64,000 nt of DNA from Myxococcus hansupus (GCF_000280925.3 NZ_CP012109.1:6158501-6222500); one strand, 5' to 3'. Counted from the stretch's first letter, positions 1-9,189 are shown. Notes: generated by a model not told the origin, from the letters alone. Made by a program: numbers and translations.

Positions 1-162
1 AGCATCGCGGAGACGCGCCCACGCCCCGGACAGCAGCGCACGGACCTCACCGTGCTGCGGGGCCGCATCGACGCGGAGCTGGAGAAGCCCGCGACCCAGT
101 CCCTCTCCGTCACCACGCCGTCCGCCACCATCCAGGCGGGAAGGGAGATTGTCTTCCAATGA
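1..162 (+). CDS. FecR-like domain protein, C-terminal fragment
   Basis: This is the last 53 codons of a gene entering from the left edge, open from base 1 in frame 1 to a TGA at 160-162. The residues TDLTVLRGRID, then VTTPSATIQAG, look like FecR-type beta-strand repeats, which in myxobacteria often occur in periplasmic or surface proteins. The stop overlaps the next start as ATGA (159-162), so it is probably translationally coupled to the LysM protein. The family call is an inference from a short fragment; the N-terminus is outside the window. Confidence 0.6.
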   Translation, partial: SIAETRPRPGQQRTDLTVLRGRIDAELEKPATQSLSVTTPSATIQAGREIVFQ

Positions 163-1058
163 AGGCGGCGCTCCTGCTTCTCACATGGCTGGGCGCCGCG
201 CCGCCGGACACCGTGGTGGTTGGCCCGAACGAGTCGCTGCGACAGGTGGCCGAGCGAACCCTGGGCGACCCGAAGGCCGCGGAGGAGCTGCAGTCGCTCA
301 ACGGGCTGTCCTCGGAGGTGGTGAGCGCGGGGACCCGGCTGAAGGTGCCCGGCCATGAGCGCGTGCTGGCGCAGAAGGCGATGGAGACCGCGCGCACGCT
401 GCTGGCCAGCGCCAAGGATACGAACGTGCCACCCGAAGCCTCGGCGCACCTCCAGGACGCGGAGACGCACTTCCGCGGCGCCCGGTACGCCCAGGCCTCC
501 GAGGCGGCCAACACGGCGGGGAAGCTGGTGGCGGCGGTCCGCTCGCCGCAGTCCTCCGCGTTCTCCGTGGAGGTCGGCGACAGCGGCGACAGCACCACCG
601 TCACCGTGAAGCAGGGCCCACCGGTCCGCGTGGAAGCGGAGGGTGTCACGCAGCCCGTCGCCAAGGGTGAGGCCGTCCGCGTGGACAAGGGCCGCCCTCC
701 CCCGGTGCCCACGCCGCTGCTGGTGGCCCCTGCGCCGGCGCAGCCGGAGAACGCCGCGAAGCTGAAGCGTCGTCCGGACGGCGACGGGCACCTGGGCCCG
801 GTGAAGCTGACCTGGGCGGCGGTGTCCGGCGCCGAGCGATACGAAGTGGAGGTGTCGCGCGAGCAGGAGCAACGCGCCGTCTTCACGCAGACGGTCACCA
901 CCCTGGAGGCGAAGCTGCCCGTCCTCCCCGCGGGGCGCTACCGATGGACGGTGCGCGCCCAGGGGGCCGCGGGCCGGTCCGAGCCCAGCGCGCCGCGCCA
1001 CTTCGAGTTGGTGCCCGAGCGGCTCAAGCTCGAGGTGAAGAAGGGGCAGTGGCAGTAA
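159..1058 (+). CDS. LysM-domain envelope protein with FecR-like and fibronectin-like regions
   Basis: 299 residues. A short hydrophobic N-terminus (MKAALLLLTWLGAAP) looks like a signal sequence. Residues about 18-64 form a LysM module (VVVGPNESLRQVAERTLGD, ending in GTRLKVPG), a peptidoglycan-binding fold. Residues 65-130 are helical and Ala-rich. Residues about 135-185 carry FecR-like strands (STTVTVKQG, VAKGEAVRVDKG), and the C-terminus (KLTWAAVSGAERYEVEVS, RYRWTVRAQ) looks like a fibronectin III domain. It overlaps the upstream FecR fragment by ATGA and precedes the HD-GYP gene by 19 bp, so all three probably form one envelope-sensing operon. Its precise role is unknown. Confidence 0.8.
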   Translation: MKAALLLLTWLGAAPPDTVVVGPNESLRQVAERTLGDPKAAEELQSLNGLSSEVVSAGTRLKVPGHERVLAQKAMETARTLLASAKDTNVPPEASAHLQDAETHFRGARYAQASEAANTAGKLVAAVRSPQSSAFSVEVGDSGDSTTVTVKQGPPVRVEAEGVTQPVAKGEAVRVDKGRPPPVPTPLLVAPAPAQPENAAKLKRRPDGDGHLGPVKLTWAAVSGAERYEVEVSREQEQRAVFTQTVTTLEAKLPVLPAGRYRWTVRAQGAAGRSEPSAPRHFELVPERLKLEVKKGQWQ

Positions 1059-1077
1059 CCCCCGGAGGAGCCACACC

Positions 1078-2784
1078 GTGCGCCTGTTCAAAGCCATCCT
1101 CCTCTTGATGCTGATCGTGGGCGTCGTCCCCACGCTGATGGTCGGCTGGCTCTCCGTCTCCCACACGCGCGAGCTGCTGGTGCGCGACGCGCAAGAGCTG
1201 GCGCAGGAGCGGGTGAAGCAGCTCCGCCTCAAGGCCGAAATCTTCCTGGGCGAGCCCACCGACGCCGTGCTGGGCCTGGCCCGCATCCCCGGCTTCTTCG
1301 GCCTGCCGCTGGAGGCGCAGCAGACGCATCTGGCCTCGGTGCTCAACCAGCGGCGTGAAGTGCTGGCGCTCACCGTGTTCGACGCGGAGGGCAAACGACT
1401 GCCGGGGCTTCAGGCCTTCTCCAAACACGACGTGCCCCCCACCGCCCTCGCCGGCCATGAGGAACGCGCGCTGGCGCTGCTCCGAGGCATCGAGGGCGTG
1501 CGTTACGCGGACGTGGTGAAGGACACCAGCGGCGGAGAGCCCGTGCTGACGCTGGCCTTCCCCGTGGGCGAGCCCGTCCGCGGATACGTCGCGGCGGACC
1601 TGTCGCTCGCGGACCTGCGGAACATGCTGGAGCAGGAGCGCGTGGGCAGCACCGGCTTCGCGTACCTGGCGGACCGGCGCGGGCACCTCGTCGCGGGAGG
1701 CGGCGGCATCGCGGACCTGGGCGAGGACGTGTCGAAGCGCGGCCCCGTGGCGCACGTGCGCCAGCAGCTCGAGGGCAAACCGGACATGGAGATGTTCCAC
1801 GTCGGAAACTTCGGCGAGGGACGGGACGCGGTGGTGGCCGCGTACACGGCGCTGCCCGTGCTGGGCTGGGCCATTGTCTCCGAGCAGCCCGTGGAGCACG
1901 CCTACCGCCAGGTGGACACCATGGAGCAGCGCATCCTGCTGGGCCTGGGCGCCGCCATCCTGGTCGCCGTGGTCCTGGCCGCGCTGTTCTCCCGGAACCT
2001 CACCCGGCCGCTCAAGGGATTCATCAGCGGCGCGCTGGAGCTGGCGCACGGCAAGTTCGGCGTCGAGGTGGACATCCCGCAGAAGAACGAGCTGGGCGAG
2101 CTGGCCCAGACGTTCAACTACATGAGCAAGCAGTTGCTCGCGTATGACATGGAGAACCGCGGTCTCTACGAGAGCCTGGAGAAGGGCTACCTGGAGACCA
2201 TCGTCGCGCTGGCGAACTCCATCGACTCCAAGGACGCGTACACGCGAGGCCACAGCCAGCGCGTGGGCGACGTGTCCGTGCAGATTGGCCGGGAGCTGAA
2301 GCTCACCGAGCGCGAGCTGCGGCAGCTTCAATACGGCGGCATCCTCCACGACATCGGGAAGATTGGCATCGTGGAGTCCATCCTCTGCAAGCAGACGAAG
2401 CTCACGGACCAGGAGATGGCCATCATGCGCGAGCACCCCGCCATCGGTGACGCCATCATCGGCCCCGTGAGCTTCCTGGGCGCGGTGCGCGCCTGCGTCC
2501 GCCACCACCACGAGCGCTGGGACGGCACCGGCTACCCGGACAAGCTCAAGGGCGAGGACATCCCCCTGCTGGCCCGCATCGTCGCGTGCGCGGACACCTT
2601 CGACGCCTGCACCTCCACCCGCCCGTACCAGAAGGCCATGCCGCTGGAGAAGGCGATGGAAATCCTCGACAACCTCTGCGGCGCCCAGTTGGACCCCAAG
2701 GTCGTCCAGGCCCTGAAGCAGGTGCTCGCGAAGCAGGGCGTCCGGTTGGAAGGGCACCGGTTGCCCGTGAAGCTCGCCTCCTGA
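1078..2784 (+). CDS. Membrane sensor HD-GYP cyclic-di-GMP phosphodiesterase
   Basis: 568 residues from a GTG start 19 bp after the LysM gene; AGGAG sits upstream. A membrane segment at about 5-23, an extracytoplasmic Cache-like region (30-275) and a second membrane segment (about 284-304) lead to a HAMP linker and an HD-GYP domain (about 370-555). The metal-binding HDIGKIG motif is near residue 423, and HHHERWDGTGYP near 475 supplies the GYP signature, so catalysis is expected to be intact. HD-GYP enzymes hydrolyse c-di-GMP to pGpG or GMP. The sensed ligand is unknown; co-location with LysM and FecR genes suggests an envelope cue. Confidence 0.9.
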   Translation: MRLFKAILLLMLIVGVVPTLMVGWLSVSHTRELLVRDAQELAQERVKQLRLKAEIFLGEPTDAVLGLARIPGFFGLPLEAQQTHLASVLNQRREVLALTVFDAEGKRLPGLQAFSKHDVPPTALAGHEERALALLRGIEGVRYADVVKDTSGGEPVLTLAFPVGEPVRGYVAADLSLADLRNMLEQERVGSTGFAYLADRRGHLVAGGGGIADLGEDVSKRGPVAHVRQQLEGKPDMEMFHVGNFGEGRDAVVAAYTALPVLGWAIVSEQPVEHAYRQVDTMEQRILLGLGAAILVAVVLAALFSRNLTRPLKGFISGALELAHGKFGVEVDIPQKNELGELAQTFNYMSKQLLAYDMENRGLYESLEKGYLETIVALANSIDSKDAYTRGHSQRVGDVSVQIGRELKLTERELRQLQYGGILHDIGKIGIVESILCKQTKLTDQEMAIMREHPAIGDAIIGPVSFLGAVRACVRHHHERWDGTGYPDKLKGEDIPLLARIVACADTFDACTSTRPYQKAMPLEKAMEILDNLCGAQLDPKVVQALKQVLAKQGVRLEGHRLPVKLAS

Positions 2785-2840
2785 CGCCGGAAGGATGGTA
2801 GGGAGGACGCCGGACTGTTGAGACGCTGGAAGGTGAAACG

Positions 2841-3179
2841 TTGAGCTTCTGGGACCGCATCAAGCCCGCCCCCCAAGCCGTCACCGCGACGGATGCACGC
2901 CTGTCCTCGGACGGTGGCCGCCTGGACCTGACCTGGGATGATGGCGTGAAGTCGGGCGCCACCGCGCAGGTGCTGCGTCAGCAGTGCCCCTGCGCCGCCT
3001 GTGTGGACGAGTGGACGAACAAGCGGACGCTGGACCAAACCAAGGTCCCCGCCGACCTTCGCATCCAGCAGGTGCAGCCCGTGGGCAACTACGCGCTGGC
3101 CTTCAATTTCAGCGACGGCCACACCACCGGCATCTACCCCTGGAAGCTGCTGCGCGACGTCACCCAACCCGCCACCTGA
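2841..3179 (+). CDS. DUF971 domain protein (gamma-butyrobetaine hydroxylase N-terminal-like)
   Basis: 112 residues, TTG start preceded by AAGGTG. The pattern RLDLTWDDG, then RQQCPCAACVDEWT, and the C-terminal DGHTTGIYPWKLLRD match the stand-alone DUF971 family. In bacteria this family often lies near Mrp/ApbC or Fe-S genes. The CPCAAC cysteines could bind metal. It lies between the HD-GYP and kinase genes on the same strand with short gaps (56 and 32 bp), without an evident functional link. The biochemical role of the family is not established. Confidence 0.85.
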   Translation: MSFWDRIKPAPQAVTATDARLSSDGGRLDLTWDDGVKSGATAQVLRQQCPCAACVDEWTNKRTLDQTKVPADLRIQQVQPVGNYALAFNFSDGHTTGIYPWKLLRDVTQPAT

Positions 3180-3211
3180 ACGGGTGAGGGCCACCCCGGC
3201 CTGGAGGGCCC

Positions 3212-4903
3212 GTGAACGAACGTTACCGGCTCGTCCGGCCGCTGGCCTCGGGAGGCATGGCGGAGCTGTTTCTCGGCGTGGCGCGCGGCGCGGAGGGCTT
3301 TGAACGCCCGGTGGCCATCAAACGCGTGTTGCCACACCTCGCGCGCGACCCCGACATCGCGCGCATGTTCCTGGCCGAGGCGCGGCTGTCCACGCTGCTG
3401 CAGCACCAGAACATCGCCACCGTCCACGACGTGGGCCAGGGCCCCGAGGGGCTCTTCCTCGTGATGGAGCTGGTGGACGGCTGGGACCTGGGCGTGTTGC
3501 TCGCCTCGGCCGCGCGTCGGGGCATTCGCTTCCCGCCGCAGTTGGCCGCGTTCATCGTCCACCAGTGCCTGGCGGGGCTTGGGCACGCGTACCGGAAGGT
3601 GCATGACGGGCGGCCGGTGATGATGGCCCACCGGGACGTCTCCCCTTCCAACATCCTCGTGTCGCGCGAGGGAGAGGTGAAGCTGACGGACTTCGGCATC
3701 GCCCGGATGGCCGGCCCCCAGCACACCGCGCCCGGCATCTTTCGCGGGAAGGAGGCCTACAGCGCGCCCGAGGTGCTGCGCGGCGAGCCCGCGACCGCCG
3801 CGAGCGACCAGTTCTCCCTGGGCATCGTGTTCCATGAGCTGCTCACCGGACAGCATCCGTTCCATGCCGAGCAGGACCCGGGCGCGGTGGCCTACGCGAT
3901 TCTGACGCGACCGGTGACGCCGCCTCGGGACGTGCCCGGGCCGCTGGCGGGCGCGGTGACGCGCATGCTGGCGACAGTTCCAGCAGCGCGCTTCCACTCG
4001 CCGGAGTCACTGAGCGACGGCTTCGCGCGGTGGCTCGCGCAGTCGGGATTGCCGGCGACGTCGCAGACGCTGGCCGCGTTCATGCGCGAGCTGGGCTTGC
4101 CGCCGACACTGCGCGAGCAGGCTGAGGCGTCGGGGCTCCGCGTCGAGACGGCGTCTCCCGCGCACGCGCCCTATCGTGCCGAATTCGAGGAGGAGCCCCT
4201 CTCACTGCCGGGTGGCCCGGCCCTCAGCAGCAGTGGGCGCATGGTGCATCGGTGCCTGCGCTGCCAGCACGTCCTCGCCGCGCCGGGCGCCCCGTGCGAG
4301 CACTGCCCTCCGTCAGCGCGGAGCATCGGTACGCCAGCGTCCACGCTGCCGCGAGATACCGCTGGGGTCTCCCGCCCGACAGCGCGCGCCGCGCCGGGTC
4401 CGCACCTGGAACTCTCGCCGCAGCAGTCGCTCGCGGAGAGCGTGCCCCAGTCGTTCTCCACCGCGGGCGTGCGGAGCGTGCTCCAGACGGATGCGGACGC
4501 GCTGGAGCTCGCGGAACGTGACCTGCCTCCCGACAGCGACTGGCCCGACGACGCGGTCCGGCTCAAGCGACAACGGCGCAAGCGAGTGGTGGGCATCCTC
4601 GTCGCGCTGGGAGTGCTCGCGGGCGGCGTCTGGCTCTGGCCCCAGCGCTCCACCCTGCTCATCCAGGTGCTTTCCGCGACGGGGCTCCGCCTGACGACGC
4701 CGACGCTCACCGTCGAAAGTGAGCCTCCGGGCGCCGCCGTCTGGGTGGATGACGTGCAACTCGGGACGACTCCGCTGCGAATCGACAATCGATTCCCGGC
4801 GGGTCGTGTCTCCCTCCAGGTGCGCCTCAAGGGCTACCGCACGTGGAAGGGAACGTTCACGGGCGGAGCGCCCACGAGCCTCGAGGTGAAGCTGAAGCGG
4901 TGA
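3212..4903 (+). CDS. Transmembrane Ser/Thr protein kinase with zinc-ribbon-like linker and PEGA domain
   Basis: 563 residues; GTG start with GGAGG five bases upstream. The kinase domain (about 1-270) has the Gly-rich loop (LASGGMAE), the ATP lysine in VAIKRV, the catalytic loop HRDVSPSNIL common in myxobacterial kinases, and DFGIAR, so it should be active. Residues about 347-365 hold two CxxC pairs (CLRC and CEHC) resembling a zinc ribbon. A single membrane helix lies near 455-477 and a C-terminal PEGA domain (ESEPPGAAVWVDD, then LGTTPLRI) near 495-560 would be extracytoplasmic. The topology suggests envelope-to-cytoplasm signalling; substrates are unknown. The PP2C phosphatase at 21301 could oppose such kinases. 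Confidence 0.93.
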   Translation: MNERYRLVRPLASGGMAELFLGVARGAEGFERPVAIKRVLPHLARDPDIARMFLAEARLSTLLQHQNIATVHDVGQGPEGLFLVMELVDGWDLGVLLASAARRGIRFPPQLAAFIVHQCLAGLGHAYRKVHDGRPVMMAHRDVSPSNILVSREGEVKLTDFGIARMAGPQHTAPGIFRGKEAYSAPEVLRGEPATAASDQFSLGIVFHELLTGQHPFHAEQDPGAVAYAILTRPVTPPRDVPGPLAGAVTRMLATVPAARFHSPESLSDGFARWLAQSGLPATSQTLAAFMRELGLPPTLREQAEASGLRVETASPAHAPYRAEFEEEPLSLPGGPALSSSGRMVHRCLRCQHVLAAPGAPCEHCPPSARSIGTPASTLPRDTAGVSRPTARAAPGPHLELSPQQSLAESVPQSFSTAGVRSVLQTDADALELAERDLPPDSDWPDDAVRLKRQRRKRVVGILVALGVLAGGVWLWPQRSTLLIQVLSATGLRLTTPTLTVESEPPGAAVWVDDVQLGTTPLRIDNRFPAGRVSLQVRLKGYRTWKGTFTGGAPTSLEVKLKR

Positions 4904-4910
4904 GCGCGCT

Positions 4911-5100
4911 CCGGCACGGATGCGATGGCCCGGCCAAGAGCAGCAGGTCAGCGTGAAGCACGCGCCTCACCTCACCAAACGTCGCTGTCCCCGGCACGGA
5001 TGCGATGGTCCGGCCGGGAGCAGCACGTCAGCGCGGAGCAAGCGCCTCACTTCACCAGGCGCAGGTGTCCCCGGCGCGGCGGTGATGGCTCGTCCGGTGG
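4911..5100. repeat. 80-bp tandem duplication derived from the 3' end of sspB
   Basis: Two clear copies start at 4911 and 4991 with CCGGCACGGATGCGATGG, an exact period of 80 bp, and a diverged third begins at 5071 (CCGGCGCGGCGGTGATGG). The copy at 4991-5070 contains the sspB stop region. The copy at 4911-4990 carries a degenerate version whose minus-strand reading ends in RRLVR-stop, against LRLVK-stop in the gene. The array fills the gap between the convergent kinase and sspB genes. Confidence 0.8.
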
Positions 5101-5570
5101 CCCGTCCGTGGGCGGTGGAACCTCGGCGGGGGGCTCGTCGCGCCGCTCGCCTTGCACCTCTCGGAGGAAGGTGCGTGGACGCTCCGCGACGGCGGGCGCC
5201 GGGGCCATGGGCAGCGGCTGGGCCGGACGCGACGCGGCCGTCTGCTGCAGCAGCTCCGGCGGCATGTCCTCCGGATACATCCAGAACTCCTTCGTCACGT
5301 GGCTGGCGATGGCGAACAACGCCGACCACGGCACCGCGATGGTGAATCGCGAGCCCGAGAAGCTCAGCGTGGAGCGCACGCCCCACTCCCCACCGTCAGG
5401 TCTGGTGGGTCGAAGCGGTACGAGAGATTGAGGCGCAGGTGGGCCTCCGTCTTGACGGAGGCTGGGACGAGCACGCCCGGACGTCGCGCGTCCAGGTGGA
5501 TCATCACCATGCCCTGGTCGAGCGCGGCCAGCAGCCGCTCCTTCTTGTCGAGAACCTTCTTTTCGTCCAT
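5047..5570 (-). pseudogene. sspB: SspB-like ClpXP specificity adaptor, apparent single-base frameshift
   Basis: The N-terminal half reads from ATG at 5570 (MDEKKVLDKKERLLAALDQG, then MVMIHLDARRPGVLVP and LRLNLSYRFDPPDLTV). The C-terminal half continues in another frame (GEWGVRSTLSFSG, then FTIAVPWSALFAI and an acidic/Pro tail ending RLVK). The two join perfectly if one G is added to a four-G run (forward 5388-5391, CCCC). SspB binds ssrA-tagged proteins and delivers them to ClpXP. Its place 33 bp after smpB, which is needed for ssrA tagging, supports the call. A sequencing undercall is more likely than true loss because both halves retain family-like sequence. Confidence 0.8.
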
Positions 5571-5603
5571 CGGTGTACGGCGAAAGAACTTCGGGCGCCC
5601 CTC

Positions 5604-6092
5604 TCAACGTCGGCGCATCGCCCGGTCCATCTCCCGCTTCGTCTCCCGCTCCTTGATGTCGTGGCGCCGGTCCTCGTGCGTCTTGCCCCGGCAGAGCCCC
5701 AGCTCCACCTTGGCACGCCCTTTCCTGAAGTACAGCACAAGCGGGATGATCGAATAACCCCGCTCACGCACCTTCGCCGCCCAACGGTCGATTTCTCCTC
5801 GGTGCAGCAACAACTTGCGGCTCCGGGTGGGAAGGTGGTCGAAGAAGCTCGCCGCCTTGTACGAGCCGATGTTCGCGTTGTGCAGGAACATCTCGTCCCC
5901 CTTGGGGAGCGCGTAGGAATCCGACAGATTGGCGATTCCGTCCCGCAGCGACTTCACCTCGCTTCCCGTGAGCGCCAGCCCGGCCTCAAGCTTCTCGTCG
6001 ACCGTGTAGTCGAAGCGCGCACGACGGTTTTCCGCGATGACCTTCACGCCGGGCTCGCTGCCCACTCCCTTCGCCTTCCCTCCGGATGTCAT
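5604..6092 (-). CDS. smpB: SsrA-binding protein SmpB
   Basis: 162 residues, typical length. Family motifs are clear: VIAENRRARFDYTV, EAGLALTGSEVKSLRDG, YALPKGDEMFLHNANI, RKLLLHRGEI and the basic C-terminal tail KREMDRAMRRR, which inserts into the ribosomal mRNA path. SmpB binds tmRNA and delivers it to stalled ribosomes for trans-translation. The start overlaps the panC stop by ATGA (6089-6092), so it is translationally coupled to the pantothenate genes, and sspB follows 33 bp downstream. No tmRNA gene was seen in the window. Confidence 0.97.
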   Translation of the reverse strand: MTSGGKAKGVGSEPGVKVIAENRRARFDYTVDEKLEAGLALTGSEVKSLRDGIANLSDSYALPKGDEMFLHNANIGSYKAASFFDHLPTRSRKLLLHRGEIDRWAAKVRERGYSIIPLVLYFRKGRAKVELGLCRGKTHEDRRHDIKERETKREMDRAMRRR

Positions 6093-6967
6093 ACGGGTCC
6101 CGCGTTCTCCTCACCACCCAATGGCATGTTGTCGATGAGGCGCGTCGTGCCACTGAAGGCCGCGACAAGCAACCGGGCAGGCTGCCCACGCTCCACCGAG
6201 GCCAGGGGCGTCAACCGCTCCGCATCCACCAGTTCCACGTAGTCTTCCCGAAGCCCCACCGCTTCCAATTCGCGCCGAACGGCCCCAACCAGGGGGCCCG
6301 ACTCCCGCGTGCCCTCGCGCACCAGCGCCTGGGCGGCCCGCAGCCCACGCGAGAGCGCCAGCGCCCGCTGCCGCTCCTCGGGGGACAAGTAGGCATTCCG
6401 GCTGCTCATCGCCAGACCATCCGCCTCGCGCACGGTGGGCATGCCGACGATGTCCGCGCCCAGGTGCAGGTCGCGGTTGAGCGCCCGGATGACCTGGAGC
6501 TGCTGGTAGTCCTTCTCGCCGAAGAGCGCGACGTCCGGACGGAAGAGGCTCAGGAGCTGGGTGACGATGGTGGCCACCCCTCGGAAGTGCCCCGGCCGCC
6601 GCGCGCCACACATCCCCTGGCTGACGTCCGTCACCTCGACGTACGTCTGATAGCCCGCCGGGTACATCACCCCCGGGCCCTCCGGCGCGAAGATGACCTG
6701 CGCGCCCGCGCTGACACACTTGGCGACGTCGCCCTCGAAGTCGCGGGGGTAGCGGGACAGGTCCTCGCGCGGCCCGAACTGCGTGGGGTTGACGAAGATG
6801 GACACGGCCACCGCGTCGGCGCGGCGACGGCCCTCGCGAATCAGCGAGAGGTGACCTTCATGCAGGAAGCCCATGGTGGGCACCAGCGCGAGCCGGTGCC
6901 CCTCCCGGCGCAGCCCCGCCGTCCAGTCCTTCACATCCGCGACGGTTTTCAGGACGGCGGGAGCCAT
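6089..6967 (-). CDS. panC: Pantothenate synthetase
   Basis: 292 residues. Condenses pantoate with beta-alanine in an ATP-dependent step, the last of pantothenate synthesis. The HIGH-like nucleotide motif is PTMGFLHEGHLSLI (about 30-43). Other family signatures are SIFVNPTQFGPREDLSRYPR, FGEKDYQQLQVI and SSRNAYLSPEER. It starts two bases after the panB stop and overlaps smpB by ATGA, making a panB-panC-smpB-sspB operon on the minus strand. Confidence 0.97.
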   Translation of the reverse strand: MAPAVLKTVADVKDWTAGLRREGHRLALVPTMGFLHEGHLSLIREGRRRADAVAVSIFVNPTQFGPREDLSRYPRDFEGDVAKCVSAGAQVIFAPEGPGVMYPAGYQTYVEVTDVSQGMCGARRPGHFRGVATIVTQLLSLFRPDVALFGEKDYQQLQVIRALNRDLHLGADIVGMPTVREADGLAMSSRNAYLSPEERQRALALSRGLRAAQALVREGTRESGPLVGAVRRELEAVGLREDYVELVDAERLTPLASVERGQPARLLVAAFSGTTRLIDNMPLGGEENAGPV

Positions 6968-6969
6968 GA

Positions 6970-7887
6970 CTAGGCGGGTCTCCCGTAGACGGGGCCCATC
7001 TTCTCGCCGCCCTCGGCGGGCGCGGACGGCTCCACCCGGGCCGCCGGAGCCGGAGCCCCCGCCGCCAGCCGGATGTTCTTGTTCGCCTTGAAGGAGTGCT
7101 CTTCGTCCGGGAACGCGCCCTTGCGGACCTCCGCGAAGTACGCGCCCGCGGCCTCCGTAATCGAGCCGTGGAGGTTGGCGTAGCGCTTGACGAACTTGGG
7201 CTTGAAGTCCGGGTTCATCCCCAGCAGGTCGTAGCAGACGAGCACCTGACCATCACAATCCACGCCGGCGCCAATGCCGATGGTGGGGATGGACAGGCTC
7301 TGCGTCACCGTGCGGGCCAGGTCCATGGGCACGCCTTCGAGCACCAGCGCGTAGGCACCGGCCTGCTCCAGCGCCAGCGCATCATCCAGAATCTGGCGCG
7401 CCTGGTCCTCACCCCGGCCCTGCACGACATAGCCGCCCATCTTGTGGACGGACTGCGGCGTCAGCCCCAGGTGCCCCATGACGGGGATGCTGGCGCGGAC
7501 GATGGCGCGCACCGTGTCCGCGAACTCGGCGCCGCCCTCCAGCTTGATGCTGCCCGCGCCGCCTTCCGCCACCAGCCGGCCCGCGTTGCGGACCGCGTCC
7601 TGCGTCGACACCTGGTAGCTCATGAAGGGCAGGTCGGCCACGACGTGCGCCCTGCGCGCGCCCCGGGCGACGGCGGCCGTGTGGTAGACCATCTGGTCCA
7701 TCGTCACCGGCAGCGTGGAGTCGTGCCCCTGGATGACCATGCCCAGCGAGTCGCCCACCAGCAACACGTCCGCGCCCGCTCCTTCGAGGATGTGGGCGAA
7801 CGTGGCGTCGTAGGCAGTGACCATGCAGATCTTCTGACCGATCTGCTTGAAGCGCTTCAGCGTGTGGATGGTGACCTTGTCCTTCAC
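6970..7887 (-). CDS. panB: 3-methyl-2-oxobutanoate hydroxymethyltransferase
   Basis: 305 residues. Makes ketopantoate from alpha-ketoisovalerate and methylene-tetrahydrofolate, the first committed step of pantothenate and CoA synthesis. Conserved strings include [56 protein letters not shown] and [18 protein letters not shown]. The C-terminus has an extra Ala/Pro-rich tail of about 35 residues. It is the first gene of the minus-strand pan operon, and GGAGGTGA precedes the ATG. Confidence 0.97.
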   Translation of the reverse strand: MKDKVTIHTLKRFKQIGQKICMVTAYDATFAHILEGAGADVLLVGDSLGMVIQGHDSTLPVTMDQMVYHTAAVARGARRAHVVADLPFMSYQVSTQDAVRNAGRLVAEGGAGSIKLEGGAEFADTVRAIVRASIPVMGHLGLTPQSVHKMGGYVVQGRGEDQARQILDDALALEQAGAYALVLEGVPMDLARTVTQSLSIPTIGIGAGVDCDGQVLVCYDLLGMNPDFKPKFVKRYANLHGSITEAAGAYFAEVRKGAFPDEEHSFKANKNIRLAAGAPAPAARVEPSAPAEGGEKMGPVYGRPA

Positions 7888-8048
7888 GGTTCACCTCCTA
7901 TGGCAACGGGTGGAACGGCCTGACGTGCCCATTCGCACCTCGCCGTCCGCTGGGGATCGCCGGGAGCTCAGGGCACGCCACCGCACTCTAACGCCCCCGG
8001 GCCGGCCGTGGGGCATTGAAGGCGGGCGTCCCACCAGGAGCCTGGCTT

Positions 8049-8693
8049 TCAGCCCCGGCGGGATGCCTTCGGAACGTAATGCTGCGTTCCCGGCTTCGCC
8101 TTCCGGATGGTGGCGAGCAGGTCTTCCCTGTCTGCCTCGACATTCACGAAGTCGATGTCTGAGGTATCCACGACCAGGAGCGGGGTGTCCGTGTAGTGGA
8201 AGAAGAAGTTGTTGTAGGAGTGGACGAGCCCCTCCAGGTACGTGGAGTCGAACTTGCGCTCGAACTCCCGGCCGCGCTTCTTGATGCGGTGCAGGAGCAC
8301 GTCCAGCCGGGCCTGCAGGTAGATGACCAGGTCGGGCTTGGCCACGCGGGGCCCGAGCGCCTCGAAGACGCGCTCGTAGAGGGCCAGCTCATGCGCGTCC
8401 AGGTTGAGGTGCGCGAAGATGCGGTCCTTGGCGAACAGGTAGTCGCTGACCGTCATCGAGCTGAACAAGTCCTGCTGGAACAGCTCCTGCTGCTGCCGGA
8501 AGCGCGAGAGCAGGAAGAAGATCTGCGTCTGGAACCCGAACTTCTGCCGGTCCGTGTAGAAGTTGGAGAGGAAGGGGTTCTCCTCCACCACCTCGAGGAC
8601 GCGGCGGCCCGACAGACGTTCCGCGAGGATGTTGGAGAGGCTCGTCTTGCCCACGCCAATGGGCCCTTCCACCACGATATACCGGTAGTCCAT
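8049..8693 (-). CDS. Deoxynucleoside kinase family protein
   Basis: 214 residues from the ATG at 8693. The P-loop IVVEGPIGVGKTSL starts at about residue 6, followed by VVEENPFLSNFY, the DRIFAHLNLDAHEL region and a LID-like RIKKRGREFERKFD. This matches bacterial deoxyadenosine/deoxyguanosine kinases of the P-loop dNK family, which phosphorylate salvaged deoxynucleosides. An upstream in-frame extension to 8852 lacks family sequence, so the internal ATG was chosen. Substrate preference cannot be read from sequence alone. Confidence 0.88.
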   Translation of the reverse strand: MDYRYIVVEGPIGVGKTSLSNILAERLSGRRVLEVVEENPFLSNFYTDRQKFGFQTQIFFLLSRFRQQQELFQQDLFSSMTVSDYLFAKDRIFAHLNLDAHELALYERVFEALGPRVAKPDLVIYLQARLDVLLHRIKKRGREFERKFDSTYLEGLVHSYNNFFFHYTDTPLLVVDTSDIDFVNVEADREDLLATIRKAKPGTQHYVPKASRRG

Positions 8694-8904
8694 CCGCCCG
8701 AGGCCTCCCGCCCGCGGAATGCGCGTTGAGACCGCGCGCGCGAGACTTCGCGCGAAAGCGCGGCCACGCACGCGGGCGGATAACACAACACGGCCGCTGG
8801 AATCCGGCAATTTTCCACGGCGGCGGGCGTCCCTTGACGCTCCGGGACGCATCCCCTACGGTCCGCGCGACTTCATTGGTGTGTGCGCGGGGCGTTCTCC
8901 GGAC

Positions 8905-9186
8905 ATGAGTGGCAGACAGCGGGCGAAGACAGTGGTGCGGCTGGAAGAGGCTCGCCAGAGCACGCCCACCGCCCAGCGCGCGCCCACACCTCCCGTGGAG
9001 CCGGATCCGCTCTACGGCGTGGTGCTCCTGAAGACGGCCATGGAGCTGAAGCGGCGACAGGACGGCAGCGTGGAGGACATCCTCCGCAGCGTGCTCGCCC
9101 GCATGCGCATCCCGGAGGCGGAGTTCTTCGCCTACCTGGAGCAGCAAGGCGGCCTGCTCCAGGCGCTGGGAATGCGCGCGCGCTAA
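8905..9186 (+). CDS. Small conserved-looking hypothetical protein
   Basis: 93 residues from an ATG at 8905. The basic N-terminus (MSGRQRAKTVVRLEEAR) leads through a Pro-rich linker to a helical C-terminal half (LYGVVLLKTAMELKRRQ, then VEDILRSVLARMRIP and FAYLEQQGGLLQALGM). No membrane segment or signal peptide is visible. It stands between the divergent kinase gene and the convergent rsmA gene, three bases from the rsmA stop. Codon use fits the genome. The family is not recognised. Confidence 0.65.
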   Translation: MSGRQRAKTVVRLEEARQSTPTAQRAPTPPVEPDPLYGVVLLKTAMELKRRQDGSVEDILRSVLARMRIPEAEFFAYLEQQGGLLQALGMRAR

Positions 9187-9189
9187 CGC

